Of a DNA stretch of 64,000 bases, positions 43,766 through 52,064 are shown one piece after another (within the stretch, counting starts at the first letter, position 1; every line of letters begins with the position of its first letter). Source of the DNA: CAZADA01 sp964526675 (GTDB taxonomy: Bacteria; Pseudomonadota; Alphaproteobacteria; Caulobacterales; Maricaulaceae); the NCBI GenBank assembly GCA_964526675.1, contig CAZGLY010000004.1, positions 1 through 64,000 of the forward strand, written 5' to 3'. Position numbers and translations under genes: made by a program. The notes under the pieces are model-generated. The model made no database searches and was not told the origin of the DNA. It was given only the letters and a program-made list of their open reading frames with translations.

Positions 43766-44123
43766 CCGACGAAGGCGTCGCGGGCGCCACAGGCGCGTCG
43801 ACGCAGCCTCACATCGGGGTTCAAGCGCCCGAAACCCGCGTAACATTCAACGCCACGCCGAGAGTCCGGGGACGCCCCAAAAGGATGGCGCCGTCTCGCT
43901 CGTTCCCAGTCAGGCAAAGCGAAAGCGCCGGCAATCCCCCCCTGGTCTCGCTGTCACTGTTTTGCAACATCAACTCAGATTGACAGCCCCACAACGCTTT
44001 TCGGAATTGCATCGAAATTGTCACATTTGTCTACTGGCCCATAGCGATGAGCAGCGCCTGGCAATGGCTGTCGTGGGGGCGCGCATGTGTTTTCGCTCGA
44101 ACAAAACAAAGGGGTCGCTTGCA
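43766..44123 (+). other. Leader region upstream of the TonB-dependent receptor
   Basis: A 358-base gene-free stretch. The right part (about 43955-44040) is AT-rich for this genome and should contain the receptor's promoter. A TTGACA lies at 43980-43985, but no good -10 element is found 16-18 bases downstream. AAAGGGG before 44124 is the receptor's ribosome site. I see no riboswitch or operator that can be named. Confidence 0.45.
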
Positions 44124-47111
44124 ATGCAGAAAACATGGCGGATGCGCATTTTGCGCACGACTGCGCTGGCGGGGTTGGCGCTTGGGGGGTTGACCGGGCC
44201 GGCGCTGGCTCAGGAAGCCGAAGAGGAAGAGGACCGCATCGTCGTCACCGGCTCGCGCCTGGCGGTGGGTTCGAACTTCACATCGGCCGCGCCGGTTCTG
44301 TCCGTGACGGATGAAGAGATCGACATCCGCGGCACGGTCCGGATCGAGGATCTCATCAACATTCTGCCGCAGGTGTTCGCCAACCAAGCCGGCGAAGTCT
44401 CCAACGGCGCGAGCGGCACCGCCGCCCTGGACCTGCGCGGTGTCGGGCCCGAGCGGACCTTGGTGCTGATCGACGGGCGTCGCGTGCCATACGGCTCATC
44501 GCAGTTCGCGCCCGCCAACCTTGATCTCATCCCCGCCCAGTTGATCGAAAAAGTCGACATCCTGACGGGCGGCGCCTCGGCCGTGTACGGTTCTGACGCC
44601 GTCGGCGGTGTGGCGAACTTCATCCTGAAGCGTGATTTCGAAGGCATCGAACTCGACGTCTTGGGCGGCATCGCGCAGAACAGCAACGGCGTGGAGCCGT
44701 TTGACAGCGTGCTGCGCGCGGCTCAACAGCCGGTTCCCGACGGCACCTTCGACGGTGAAGAGATCACCGTGTCGCTGACCCTTGGCGCCAACACGGCCGA
44801 CGGTCGCGGCAACGTCACCCTCTTCGGCACGTACACCAACCAAGAAGCGATCGTTCAGGCCGACCGGTCGATCTCCGCGTGTACGCTCGGCAGCGGCGAC
44901 ACCTCCGGCTTCGGCTGCGTGGGTTCGGCGAACTTCCGCTTGTTTGGCGGCCCCGGCGGCTTCGCCTTCCAAGAAGAGAACGGCGAGATTGTCCCCTTCG
45001 TCGGCGGTCCGGAGCAAACCTTCAACTTCGGCGCGCAGAACTTCTTCCAGCGTCCCGCCGAGCGGTATCAGATCTACGTGCAAGGTCACTATGAGCTGAC
45101 CGACAACATCGAAGCGTTTGCAGACTTGTCGTTCAACAGCTCGTTCTCGGACGCGCAGATCGCCCCGACGGCCTCGTTCGGCATCGGCTCGTACTCGATC
45201 AACTGCGACAACCCGCTGATCCAAGACAACGCGGGCATCTCCTTCGCGGACATCTTCGGCTGTAACACGCCAGATGCAAACGGCGCGCTGCCGGCCGTCG
45301 TCGACGGCATCACGGCCTCTCACCGGAACGTCGAAGGCGGGCCGCGGAACTCCTTCCTGGAGAACAACACGCTGCGCATGGTCGGCGGTTTCCGCGGGAC
45401 CTTGTTCGATCAGTTCGAGTTTGAAACCTTCGCTCAGTTCTCGCGGACGCGTGACATTCAAGAAGGCACGAACGACTTCATCACAACTAACCTCCAGCAA
45501 GCGTTCTTCGCGGTTGAAGATGAGAACGGCAACGTGGTCTGCCAGGATCCCACCGGCGGCTGCGTGCCCTACAACATCTTCCAGCGCGGCCCGAACGGCG
45601 AAAGCTTGGTGACGCAAGAGTCGCTCGACTTCATCGAGGGCGTCGGCATCGTGAACGGCACGACGGATCAGATCGTCGCCGGTGGTACGATCCAAACCAA
45701 CCTCGAGAATTATGGCGTCAGCTCGCCGTTCTCGAGCGAAGGCGTGGGCGTTCTCTTGGGTGTGGAGTATCGGCAGGACAATTTGTTCCGCCAGCCGGAC
45801 CAAATCTTCCAGGTGCCGGGCGGCGGCTTCACCGGTCTCGGCGGGGCGACCCTGCCGGTTGAAGGCCAGGTGGAAGTCTTCGAACTCTTCGGCGAAACGG
45901 CCATCCCGCTTGCTGAAGATCTGCCGCTCATCAACAGCCTGTCGCTGCAAGGTCAGTACCGGTTCTCCGACTACTCGACGGACGGCAATGACACTGAAAA
46001 CAGCTTCGACACCAACACCTTCGGTGTTCAGCTGTCCTACAAGCCGGTGGAAGACTTCCTGTTCCGGGCGCAGTTCCAGCGCGCGGTGCGGGCGCCGAAC
46101 GTCATCGAGCTGTTCACTGGCGTCGACACGGGCCTCCCCAACCTGGACGAGGCGGGCTTGAACGCCAACGGCGTGGGCTTGTTTGACCCCTGCGCGTCTG
46201 ACGCGCCGCTGCGGTCGTTCGAAGAGTGCGCGCGCACGGGTGTGACGGCGGAAGACTTCGGCAACATTCTCGACGTCATCGCCGGGCAAACCCAGTCGAT
46301 CACGGGTGGTAATCCGGACCTCGATCCGGAAACGTCCGACACCATCACGATCGGCGGCGTGTTCACGCCATCGGCGATCCAAGGGCTCTCGGTCAGCATC
46401 GACTACTTCAACATCTCCATCGAAGACTTCATCAACGATGGCGTTGCGGCTCAGGTGACCCTGAACCAGTGTCTGGACACGGGCAATCCGCAGTTCTGTG
46501 ACCTGATCACGCGCGGCCCGGGCGGCACGCTCGCGGCCGGCACGTTCGGCGTCGGCTTCAACCAGCTCAACATCAACATCGCCGAGCTGGAGACGAGCGG
46601 GTTGGACTTCCAGATCCTGTACGGGATCGAGCCAGAAGACTTCGGTGTGCCGATCCCCGGCTCCCTCCGGTTCGACTACGCGGCGACGTACCTGCAAGCG
46701 TTCGACTTCACGCCGTTCCCGGGCGCCGAAGCGATCGAATGCGCGGGCCAGTTCGGCAACGCGTGTGAGAACCCGGTCAACCCGCGGTACCGTCACCGCT
46801 TGCTGACCACCTGGGTGACGCCGTTCAACGCGCAAGCGACGGCGACCTGGCGTTACCTCAGCGGCACGGAGAACATCAACGACGCCGCGCCGGCAAACGA
46901 CGCCAGCATCGACGCGTTCAACTACCTCGACTTGTCCTTCAACTACGACGTCCGCGACGGCGTGCGTCTGCGGGGCGGTGCGTTGAACGTGCTCAACAAC
47001 CAAGCGCCGGTGAGCGTGTCCGCCGGTCCGCCGCTGGGCAACGGCAACACCTTCCCGACCATCTTCGACACCGGTCGGTTCATCTTCCTGGGTGTGACCC
47101 TGTCTCGATAA
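44124..47111 (+). CDS. TonB-dependent outer-membrane receptor
   Basis: A 995-residue outer-membrane transporter. The signal peptide ends GPALA (cleavage after residue 29), followed by a plug domain with DRIVVTGSR (TonB-box-like), DLRGVGPERTLVLIDGRRVP and GGASAVYGSDAVGGVANFIL. The barrel includes FRAQFQRAVRAPNVIELF and NPDLDPETSDTITIGGV, and ends in RFIFLGVTLSR with the aromatic C-terminal strand pattern. It resembles the alphaproteobacterial receptors for carbohydrates or peptides. All twelve Cys lie in six close pairs, probably disulfide-bonded loops. Ligand unknown. A strong terminator follows. Confidence 0.95.
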   Translation: MQKTWRMRILRTTALAGLALGGLTGPALAQEAEEEEDRIVVTGSRLAVGSNFTSAAPVLSVTDEEIDIRGTVRIEDLINILPQVFANQAGEVSNGASGTAALDLRGVGPERTLVLIDGRRVPYGSSQFAPANLDLIPAQLIEKVDILTGGASAVYGSDAVGGVANFILKRDFEGIELDVLGGIAQNSNGVEPFDSVLRAAQQPVPDGTFDGEEITVSLTLGANTADGRGNVTLFGTYTNQEAIVQADRSISACTLGSGDTSGFGCVGSANFRLFGGPGGFAFQEENGEIVPFVGGPEQTFNFGAQNFFQRPAERYQIYVQGHYELTDNIEAFADLSFNSSFSDAQIAPTASFGIGSYSINCDNPLIQDNAGISFADIFGCNTPDANGALPAVVDGITASHRNVEGGPRNSFLENNTLRMVGGFRGTLFDQFEFETFAQFSRTRDIQEGTNDFITTNLQQAFFAVEDENGNVVCQDPTGGCVPYNIFQRGPNGESLVTQESLDFIEGVGIVNGTTDQIVAGGTIQTNLENYGVSSPFSSEGVGVLLGVEYRQDNLFRQPDQIFQVPGGGFTGLGGATLPVEGQVEVFELFGETAIPLAEDLPLINSLSLQGQYRFSDYSTDGNDTENSFDTNTFGVQLSYKPVEDFLFRAQFQRAVRAPNVIELFTGVDTGLPNLDEAGLNANGVGLFDPCASDAPLRSFEECARTGVTAEDFGNILDVIAGQTQSITGGNPDLDPETSDTITIGGVFTPSAIQGLSVSIDYFNISIEDFINDGVAAQVTLNQCLDTGNPQFCDLITRGPGGTLAAGTFGVGFNQLNINIAELETSGLDFQILYGIEPEDFGVPIPGSLRFDYAATYLQAFDFTPFPGAEAIECAGQFGNACENPVNPRYRHRLLTTWVTPFNAQATATWRYLSGTENINDAAPANDASIDAFNYLDLSFNYDVRDGVRLRGGALNVLNNQAPVSVSAGPPLGNGNTFPTIFDTGRFIFLGVTLSR

Positions 47112-47137
47112 GCGGGTTCCATCGCAGTACAGTCACT

Positions 47138-47164
47138 GGGCGGGCCGAAAGGCCCGCCCTTTTT
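47138..47164 (+). terminator. Rho-independent terminator after the TonB-dependent receptor
   Basis: A perfect nine-base stem GGGCGGGCC / GGCCCGCCC closed by a GAAA loop is followed by TTTTT. It lies 27 bases after the receptor stop and ends its transcript. The next gene starts 31 bases later and needs its own promoter or read-through. Confidence 0.97.
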
Positions 47165-47194
47165 GTTTCTGCGGATCACAGGAGATCGACCAGC

Positions 47195-47824
47195 ATGCCT
47201 CAGGTCACAGCGCCCTGCATCGCCGCGGCGCTCTTGGTCGTTGCGCCCGCCTTGAGCACCCCCGTGAGGGCGCAGGACGAGAGCGCGCAAAATCGGGCGA
47301 TCGCCGCCGCGCTGTCCTGTCGAGACCTCGCCGACGCCGACGAACGGCTGGCCTGTCTGGATCAAGCGGTCGACGCCTTGGCGCGCCTCCGACCCGCCCC
47401 GCCGTCGCCAACGGCGGTCGCTCAAGCCGACGCCGAAGCGCCCGTCGCCCCCTCGGTTTCACCTCCGGAGCCCGCCGCCAACGCAGCGGCGCCGACACGC
47501 GTGGCGGAACCCACCGCGTCCACGGCGAACACCGGCGACGATTTTGGCGCCGAAGACCTGCAGGAAAACCGGAAATGGACACAGGATGGTCCGCAGACGA
47601 TCGAGTCGCGCGCCATCCGCATTGAGACCGCCCCGGGCGGATCGCTCATCTTCACGTTGGAGAACGGTCAGGTGTGGCGTCAACTCGACGCCGACAGCAC
47701 CGCGCCCTACATCCGCCGATCCGATGACGGACACGCTGTCACCATCAAGCGCGCCGCACTCGGCAGCTATCGCCTTAAGATTGAGGGCGTGCGTCAAGGC
47801 CTGCGCGTGCGGCGCGTGCAATAG
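47195..47824 (+). CDS. Exported protein of unknown function (209 aa)
   Basis: A signal peptide (VTAPCIAAALLVVAPALSTP, cleavage near VRAQ) precedes a short helical segment with CRDLADADERLACLDQAV, a Pro/Ala-rich linker of about 60 residues, and a C-terminal strand domain with IFTLENGQVWRQLDADSTAP, VTIKRAALGSYRLKIEG and RVRRV. I have seen similar C-terminal motifs in periplasmic proteins of Proteobacteria but cannot name a function. The two Cys in the N-terminal segment may pair. Confidence 0.8.
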   Translation: MPQVTAPCIAAALLVVAPALSTPVRAQDESAQNRAIAAALSCRDLADADERLACLDQAVDALARLRPAPPSPTAVAQADAEAPVAPSVSPPEPAANAAAPTRVAEPTASTANTGDDFGAEDLQENRKWTQDGPQTIESRAIRIETAPGGSLIFTLENGQVWRQLDADSTAPYIRRSDDGHAVTIKRAALGSYRLKIEGVRQGLRVRRVQ

Positions 47825-47932
47825 CCGCCGCCACGCGCCGCGGCGTCGCGCGTGACAGCCGCCGCGGGCGACGCTAAGGCTCGGAGCCAACGCCGCCATG
47901 CCCACGCCCGCTCGCACCCGAAACGCTTGCCC

Positions 47933-48430
47933 ATGATGCGCGCCAACGCTCCCTCCGGCGACTTGCCGGCCTCATCCGTCATTGCGCTGCTGGGTTTGGA
48001 GCGCCACCCGGAGGGCGGCTGGTATCGCGAAACCTTTCGGGACCCCAGGACGGACGCGGCCGGCCGCGCCGTCAGCACAGCAATCTACTATCTCCTTGAG
48101 GTGGGCGAGGTTTCCGCCTGGCATCGGGTGGACGCAGCGGAGATCTGGCATTGGCACGCGGGCGGTCCCCTGGTCTTAACGACGTCGCCAGACGGCGTGA
48201 ACGCGTCAACCGCGACCCTCGGGCCCGACTTGCGCGCGGGGCAGCGGCCTCAGGCGATTGTCGAGGCGCAGTGCTGGCAAACGGCGGAAAGCCTCGGCGC
48301 GTGGACGCTTGTGGGCTGCACCGTCGCACCGGGCTTCGACTTCGCCGGCTTTGAGCTGGCGCCGGCCGATTGGCGTCCGAGCCCCGCGGGTCCGCCGGCG
48401 ACACACGATGATCGGGGCGCAACGTCGTGA
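47933..48430 (+). CDS. DUF985 / cupin_5-family protein
   Basis: A 165-residue cupin-like protein. Diagnostic blocks are LGLERHPEGGWYRETFRDP, AIYYLLEVGEVSAWHRVDA, EIWHWHAGGPLVL, and the C-terminal LVGCTVAPGFDFAGFELA. The His and Glu in HRVDAAEIWHWH are probable metal or ligand contacts. Enzymatic role unknown. ATG at 47933 was chosen at the family N-terminus; the frame is open upstream to 47852. Its stop overlaps the next gene by four bases (GTGA). Confidence 0.9.
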   Translation: MMRANAPSGDLPASSVIALLGLERHPEGGWYRETFRDPRTDAAGRAVSTAIYYLLEVGEVSAWHRVDAAEIWHWHAGGPLVLTTSPDGVNASTATLGPDLRAGQRPQAIVEAQCWQTAESLGAWTLVGCTVAPGFDFAGFELAPADWRPSPAGPPATHDDRGATS

Positions 48431-49020
48431 CCACGCCACCCTGCGACGCAACGCCGCCGACGGCGAACACCCGTGCGCGCGCAGCGCCCCACAGCGCCGC
48501 AGATGCGGTCGTCCGGCAAGCGACCGCCGAGGATGCGCCGGCTCTCAGCGTGCTCGGACAAGCCACGTTCTTGGAGACGTTCAGCACCGACATCCCTGGC
48601 GCGAACCTGATTGACCATTGCCGGCGCGAGCACGCGGAGGCGTACTACGCCGCGGCGCTCGCCCGGCCGGCGACCTGCGCATGGATCGCGGAGCTGGCGG
48701 CCACGGGCGCGCCCGTGGCCTATGCGATGGTGTGCCCGCCGGACATCCCAGAGGCGGACCCGCAGCCGGACGATCTCGAACTCAAGCGCATCTACACGCT
48801 GTGGCGCTTTCTGGGGATCGGCGTCGGCGCGACGCTGATGGCCCGCGCGCGCGCGTACGCCCGCGCGGCCGGGGCGCGGCGGCTCTTACTGGGCGTTTAC
48901 GGCGGGAACGACCGTGCGGTGGCCTTCTACCGTCGCCAAGGCTTTGAGATCATCGGCGCGCGCCGCTTCCGGGTCGGCGACCAATGGTACGATGACGCGG
49001 TGATGGCGGCCGCGCTCTAA
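48427..49020 (+). CDS. GNAT-family N-acetyltransferase
   Basis: A 197-residue acetyltransferase. The acetyl-CoA-binding motif A is LELKRIYTLWRFLGIGVGAT-like, with GIGVGATLMARARAYA and motif B RLLLGVYGGNDRAVAFYRRQGFE. The N-terminal 35 residues are a Pro/Ala-rich leader; a downstream start is possible. GTG at 48427 overlaps the DUF985 stop. Substrate unknown. Confidence 0.88.
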   Translation: MTTPPCDATPPTANTRARAAPHSAADAVVRQATAEDAPALSVLGQATFLETFSTDIPGANLIDHCRREHAEAYYAAALARPATCAWIAELAATGAPVAYAMVCPPDIPEADPQPDDLELKRIYTLWRFLGIGVGATLMARARAYARAAGARRLLLGVYGGNDRAVAFYRRQGFEIIGARRFRVGDQWYDDAVMAAAL

Positions 49021-49047
49021 ACGCGCGCGCGGCCGCTCTCCAACGCC

Positions 49048-49773
49048 CTAGAAGATGTGCTGGCCGCCATTGGCCGACAGCGTCGAGCCGGTGATGAAGC
49101 CCGCAGCCTCCGACGCCAAGAACACCACGCACCGCGCAATCTCTTCCGGCTCACCCAGCCGGCCGGCCGGGATTTGGGCGATGATCTTGGCGCGGACCTC
49201 CTCCGGCACGGCCATCACCATGTCCGTGGCGATGTAGCCTGGCGCGATCGCGTTGACGGTGATGTTGGCGCGTGCGCCTTCTTGAGCCAACGCTTTCGTG
49301 AAGCCCAAATCACCCGCTTTCGCCGCGGAATAGTTCGCCTGAGCAAACTGGCCCTTTTGACCGTTGATCGAGGAGATGTTGATCACACGCCCGTATTTGC
49401 GCTCGCGCATGCCGGGCCACACGGTGTGGGTCATGTTGAACAAGCCGGTCAGGTTGGTGTCGATCACCTCCTGCCACTGCTCGCGGGTCATGCGGTGAAA
49501 CGGCGCGTCGCGCGTGATGCCGGCGTTGTTCACAAGCACATCGATCGGGCCGAGTTCCGCTTCGACCTGGCGCACGCCCTCGGCGCACGCGTCATAGTCC
49601 GCGACCGACCACTTGAAGACCGGCACGCCAATTTCGTCTTTGCACGCGGCCGCGGCCGCGTCATTTCCGGCGTAATTCGCCGCGACCTTGTAGCCGTCCG
49701 CCTTCAGCGCCACGCAAATCGCTTTGCCAATGCCGCGGGTGCCCCCGGTCACCACCGCAACCCGTTCCGCCAT
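49048..49773 (-). CDS. phaB: Acetoacetyl-CoA reductase
   Basis: A 241-residue short-chain dehydrogenase that makes (R)-3-hydroxybutyryl-CoA with NADPH for PHA synthesis. The nucleotide motif is VVTGGTRGIGKAI, NNAG is present in VLVNNAGITRDAPF, and the catalytic triad is Ser in NISSINGQKGQF plus NYSAAKAG. The FHRMTREQW and GQKGQFAQANYS sequences favour PhaB over the FabG relatives. ATG at 49773. It is downstream of phaA on the same strand. Confidence 0.93.
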   Translation of the reverse strand: MAERVAVVTGGTRGIGKAICVALKADGYKVAANYAGNDAAAAACKDEIGVPVFKWSVADYDACAEGVRQVEAELGPIDVLVNNAGITRDAPFHRMTREQWQEVIDTNLTGLFNMTHTVWPGMRERKYGRVINISSINGQKGQFAQANYSAAKAGDLGFTKALAQEGARANITVNAIAPGYIATDMVMAVPEEVRAKIIAQIPAGRLGEPEEIARCVVFLASEAAGFITGSTLSANGGQHIF

Positions 49774-49919
49774 GCCGTCGTCTCCTCCCTAAGCAGTCAC
49801 GTCCAGGCGTCTGACGCGCCCTCCCGCGCCGACGGCGGCCGCCGTCGACGTGAACCATCAAACGCCGGGCGACGCCGCGCGGGCAAGGCCCGAAACGTCG
49901 CCGCGGCGCATGATCGGCC

Positions 49920-51098
49920 TTAGCCGCGTTCGACGCACATGGCGATGCCCATGCCGCCGCCGATGCACAAGGTCGCCAGCCCTTTCTTGGCGTCACGACG
50001 GGCCATCTCGTGCAAAAGCGTGGTGAGCACCCGCGCGCCCGACGCCCCAATGGGGTGGCCGATGGCGATCGCGCCGCCGTTCACGTTCACGATGTCCGGG
50101 TTCCAGCCCACATCCTTGTTCACGGCGCAGGCCTGCGCGGCGAACGCCTCATTGGCCTCCACCAGCTCGAGGTCCTGGACGGACCAGCCGGCTTTCTCCA
50201 GCGCCGCGCGACTGGCGGGGATGGGTCCTGTGCCCATGACCGACGGGTCGACGCCCGCCGTCGCCCAGGACGCGATGCGCGCCAGCGGCGTCACGCCCCG
50301 CTTCGCCGCGGCGTCAGCGCTCATCAACACCAGCGCGGCCGCGCCGTCATTCAGGCCCGACGCGTTCGCCGCCGTGACGGAGCCGCCATCGGCCTTGAAG
50401 GCCGGCCGGAGCTTTGCGATGGAGTCCAAGGTCACGCCGTCGCGAATGTATTCGTCTTCATCGATGACGACTTCCGCCTTGCGGCTCTTCACCGTGACTG
50501 CGGCGATTTCGTCTTTGAACTTGCCCGCTTTCTTGGCCGCTTCGGCTTTGTTCTGAGACGCAACGGCGAACTCGTCCTGCTGGTCGCGCGTGATTTGCCA
50601 GCGCTCGGCGACATTCTCCGCCGTCATGCCCATGTGATAGCCGTTGAAGACGTCCCACAGGCCGTCCTTGATCATGGTGTCGACGAACTCCATGTGGCCC
50701 ATCTTTTTGCCGGCGCGCAAATAGGCGGCGTGCGGCGCGAGGCTCATGCTCTCCTGACCGCCCGCCACGACAATCTCGCTGTCTCCGGCTTTGATGGCCT
50801 GGGACCCCAGCGCCACCGCCCGCAGGCCCGAGCCGCACACCTGGTTGATCGTCATCGCCGTGCGCTCTTGCGGCACGCCGGCGGCCATGGACGCCTGGCG
50901 CGCGGGGTTCTGCCCGCTGGCGGCGGTCAGCACTTGGCCGAGAATGACCTCCGACACTTCGTCGGCGGCGACCGACGCGCGGCTCATGGCCGCTTCAAGC
51001 GCGACCCGTCCGAGCTCTGGAGCCGGCGTGTTGGCGAACGCGCCATTGAACGATCCCACCGGCGTGCGAGCGGCGGAGGCGATGACGACATCTGTCAT
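49920..51098 (-). CDS. phaA: Acetyl-CoA acetyltransferase (beta-ketothiolase)
   Basis: A 392-residue thiolase that condenses two acetyl-CoA into acetoacetyl-CoA. The acylated Cys is in NQVCGSGLRAV, the His in GGAIAIGHPIGASGAR, and the second Cys in GGGMGIAMCVERG. The length and the N-terminus TDVVIASAARTPVGSFNG are typical. ATG at 51098 follows AAGGGACC. phaB follows after 146 bases, giving the PHA precursor pathway. Confidence 0.96.
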   Translation of the reverse strand: MTDVVIASAARTPVGSFNGAFANTPAPELGRVALEAAMSRASVAADEVSEVILGQVLTAASGQNPARQASMAAGVPQERTAMTINQVCGSGLRAVALGSQAIKAGDSEIVVAGGQESMSLAPHAAYLRAGKKMGHMEFVDTMIKDGLWDVFNGYHMGMTAENVAERWQITRDQQDEFAVASQNKAEAAKKAGKFKDEIAAVTVKSRKAEVVIDEDEYIRDGVTLDSIAKLRPAFKADGGSVTAANASGLNDGAAALVLMSADAAAKRGVTPLARIASWATAGVDPSVMGTGPIPASRAALEKAGWSVQDLELVEANEAFAAQACAVNKDVGWNPDIVNVNGGAIAIGHPIGASGARVLTTLLHEMARRDAKKGLATLCIGGGMGIAMCVERG

Positions 51099-51247
51099 GG
51101 GAGGTCCCTTCTTGCGAATGGCGTCGCGTTGGCGGTGCGGCGACCAGCCTGTGCTGTTCAGATGGCGAAGCCATGAGCTGCATTGAAGGCCTTGGTCAAT
51201 CGCTCCTCTTGGGTAAAAGCGAGCACGACATTCATCGCGATTGCGCA

Positions 51248-51258
51248 CTGCGCTGCAG
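51248..51258. promoter_or_regulatory. Candidate PhaR operator (CTGC-N3-GCAG)
   Basis: The sequence CTGC-GCT-GCAG is an exact match to the CTGCN3-4GCAG site that I recall for PhaR of Paracoccus. It lies in the 285-base gap between phaA and the divergent phaR, 149 bases from the phaA start and 126 bases from the phaR start. TGCGCACTGCG just before it is a weaker half-site. PhaR binding here is inferred. Confidence 0.55.
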
Positions 51259-51383
51259 GCGCTAACATCTGTAAAAGCGTTTTGGACCAATCTTAGAGGC
51301 GCCAGCGACCGATCGACGCGTTGAGGATCACGTGCGCTGGGCCCTATCCACACGCCCGCGCGCCAGGCGCGAAGGAGGACTCC

Positions 51384-51974
51384 GTGAGCGACGACAGCAG
51401 CGCCACAAAGGATCGCGCGAAGCCGGCCGACATCGTGACCATTAAGAAGTACGCCAACCGCCGGCTCTACAACACGGCGTCGAGCTCGTATGTCACGCTC
51501 GAAGACTTGTCCACGATGGTGAAAGAGGGCACCGATTTTGTCGTGTTTGACGCGAAGAGCGGCGACGAAATCACACGGTCCGTCCTGACGCAGATTATCT
51601 TCGAGCAGGAAAACCGCGGGCAGAACCTTTTGCCGATCCAGTTCTTGCGCCAACTTATTCGCTTTTACGGCGACAGCGTGCAAGCGGTGGTGCCGAGTTA
51701 CCTGGAGATGTCGCTGGAAGCGTTCACCCGCCAGCGCGAACACTTCAAGGAAGCCTGGTCCAGCAACATGGCGATTGAGGCGTTTCAGGATCAAACGCGC
51801 AAGAACATTGAATTGTTTGAGCAGGCCGTGCGCATGTTCCAGCCGTTTCGGGCCGGGCGCGACAACGCTGGGGCCCCCGCGCCGACCGGTGAAGACGACG
51901 TCACCGCGTTGCGGCGCGAACTGGCGGCGATGCAAAAGCGTCTCGACGCCTTGTCCACCAAAGCGGGCGATTGA
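51384..51974 (+). CDS. phaR: Polyhydroxyalkanoate synthesis repressor PhaR
   Basis: A 196-residue regulator of PHA granule genes that binds both DNA and PHA. The N-terminal DNA-binding part is VTIKKYANRRLYNTASSSYV followed by TLEDLSTMVKEGTDFVVFDA. The middle has TRSVLTQIIFEQENRGQNLL and the C-terminus a coiled coil (ALRRELAAMQKRLDALS). GTG at 51384 follows GAAGGAGGACTCC. It is divergent from phaA and probably represses it and itself. Confidence 0.95.
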   Translation: MSDDSSATKDRAKPADIVTIKKYANRRLYNTASSSYVTLEDLSTMVKEGTDFVVFDAKSGDEITRSVLTQIIFEQENRGQNLLPIQFLRQLIRFYGDSVQAVVPSYLEMSLEAFTRQREHFKEAWSSNMAIEAFQDQTRKNIELFEQAVRMFQPFRAGRDNAGAPAPTGEDDVTALRRELAAMQKRLDALSTKAGD

Positions 51975-52064
51975 CCGGGCTCGGTCGGCGGCCGGGCTGA
52001 GCGCAACGGCGCGCAGACGGCCGGCGAGCGGGGCCTTTGGCGCGCGCCCTTCGCCGCCGACGGT

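Noticed and set aside
43980..44008. TTGACA as -35 box of the receptor promoter
   Set aside because: No acceptable -10 sequence at the right distance, so no promoter is called here.
44496..47003. An 835-residue minus-strand frame opposite the TonB-dependent receptor
   Set aside because: No start signal or motif; the plus strand encodes an unmistakable receptor with a terminator in the same direction.
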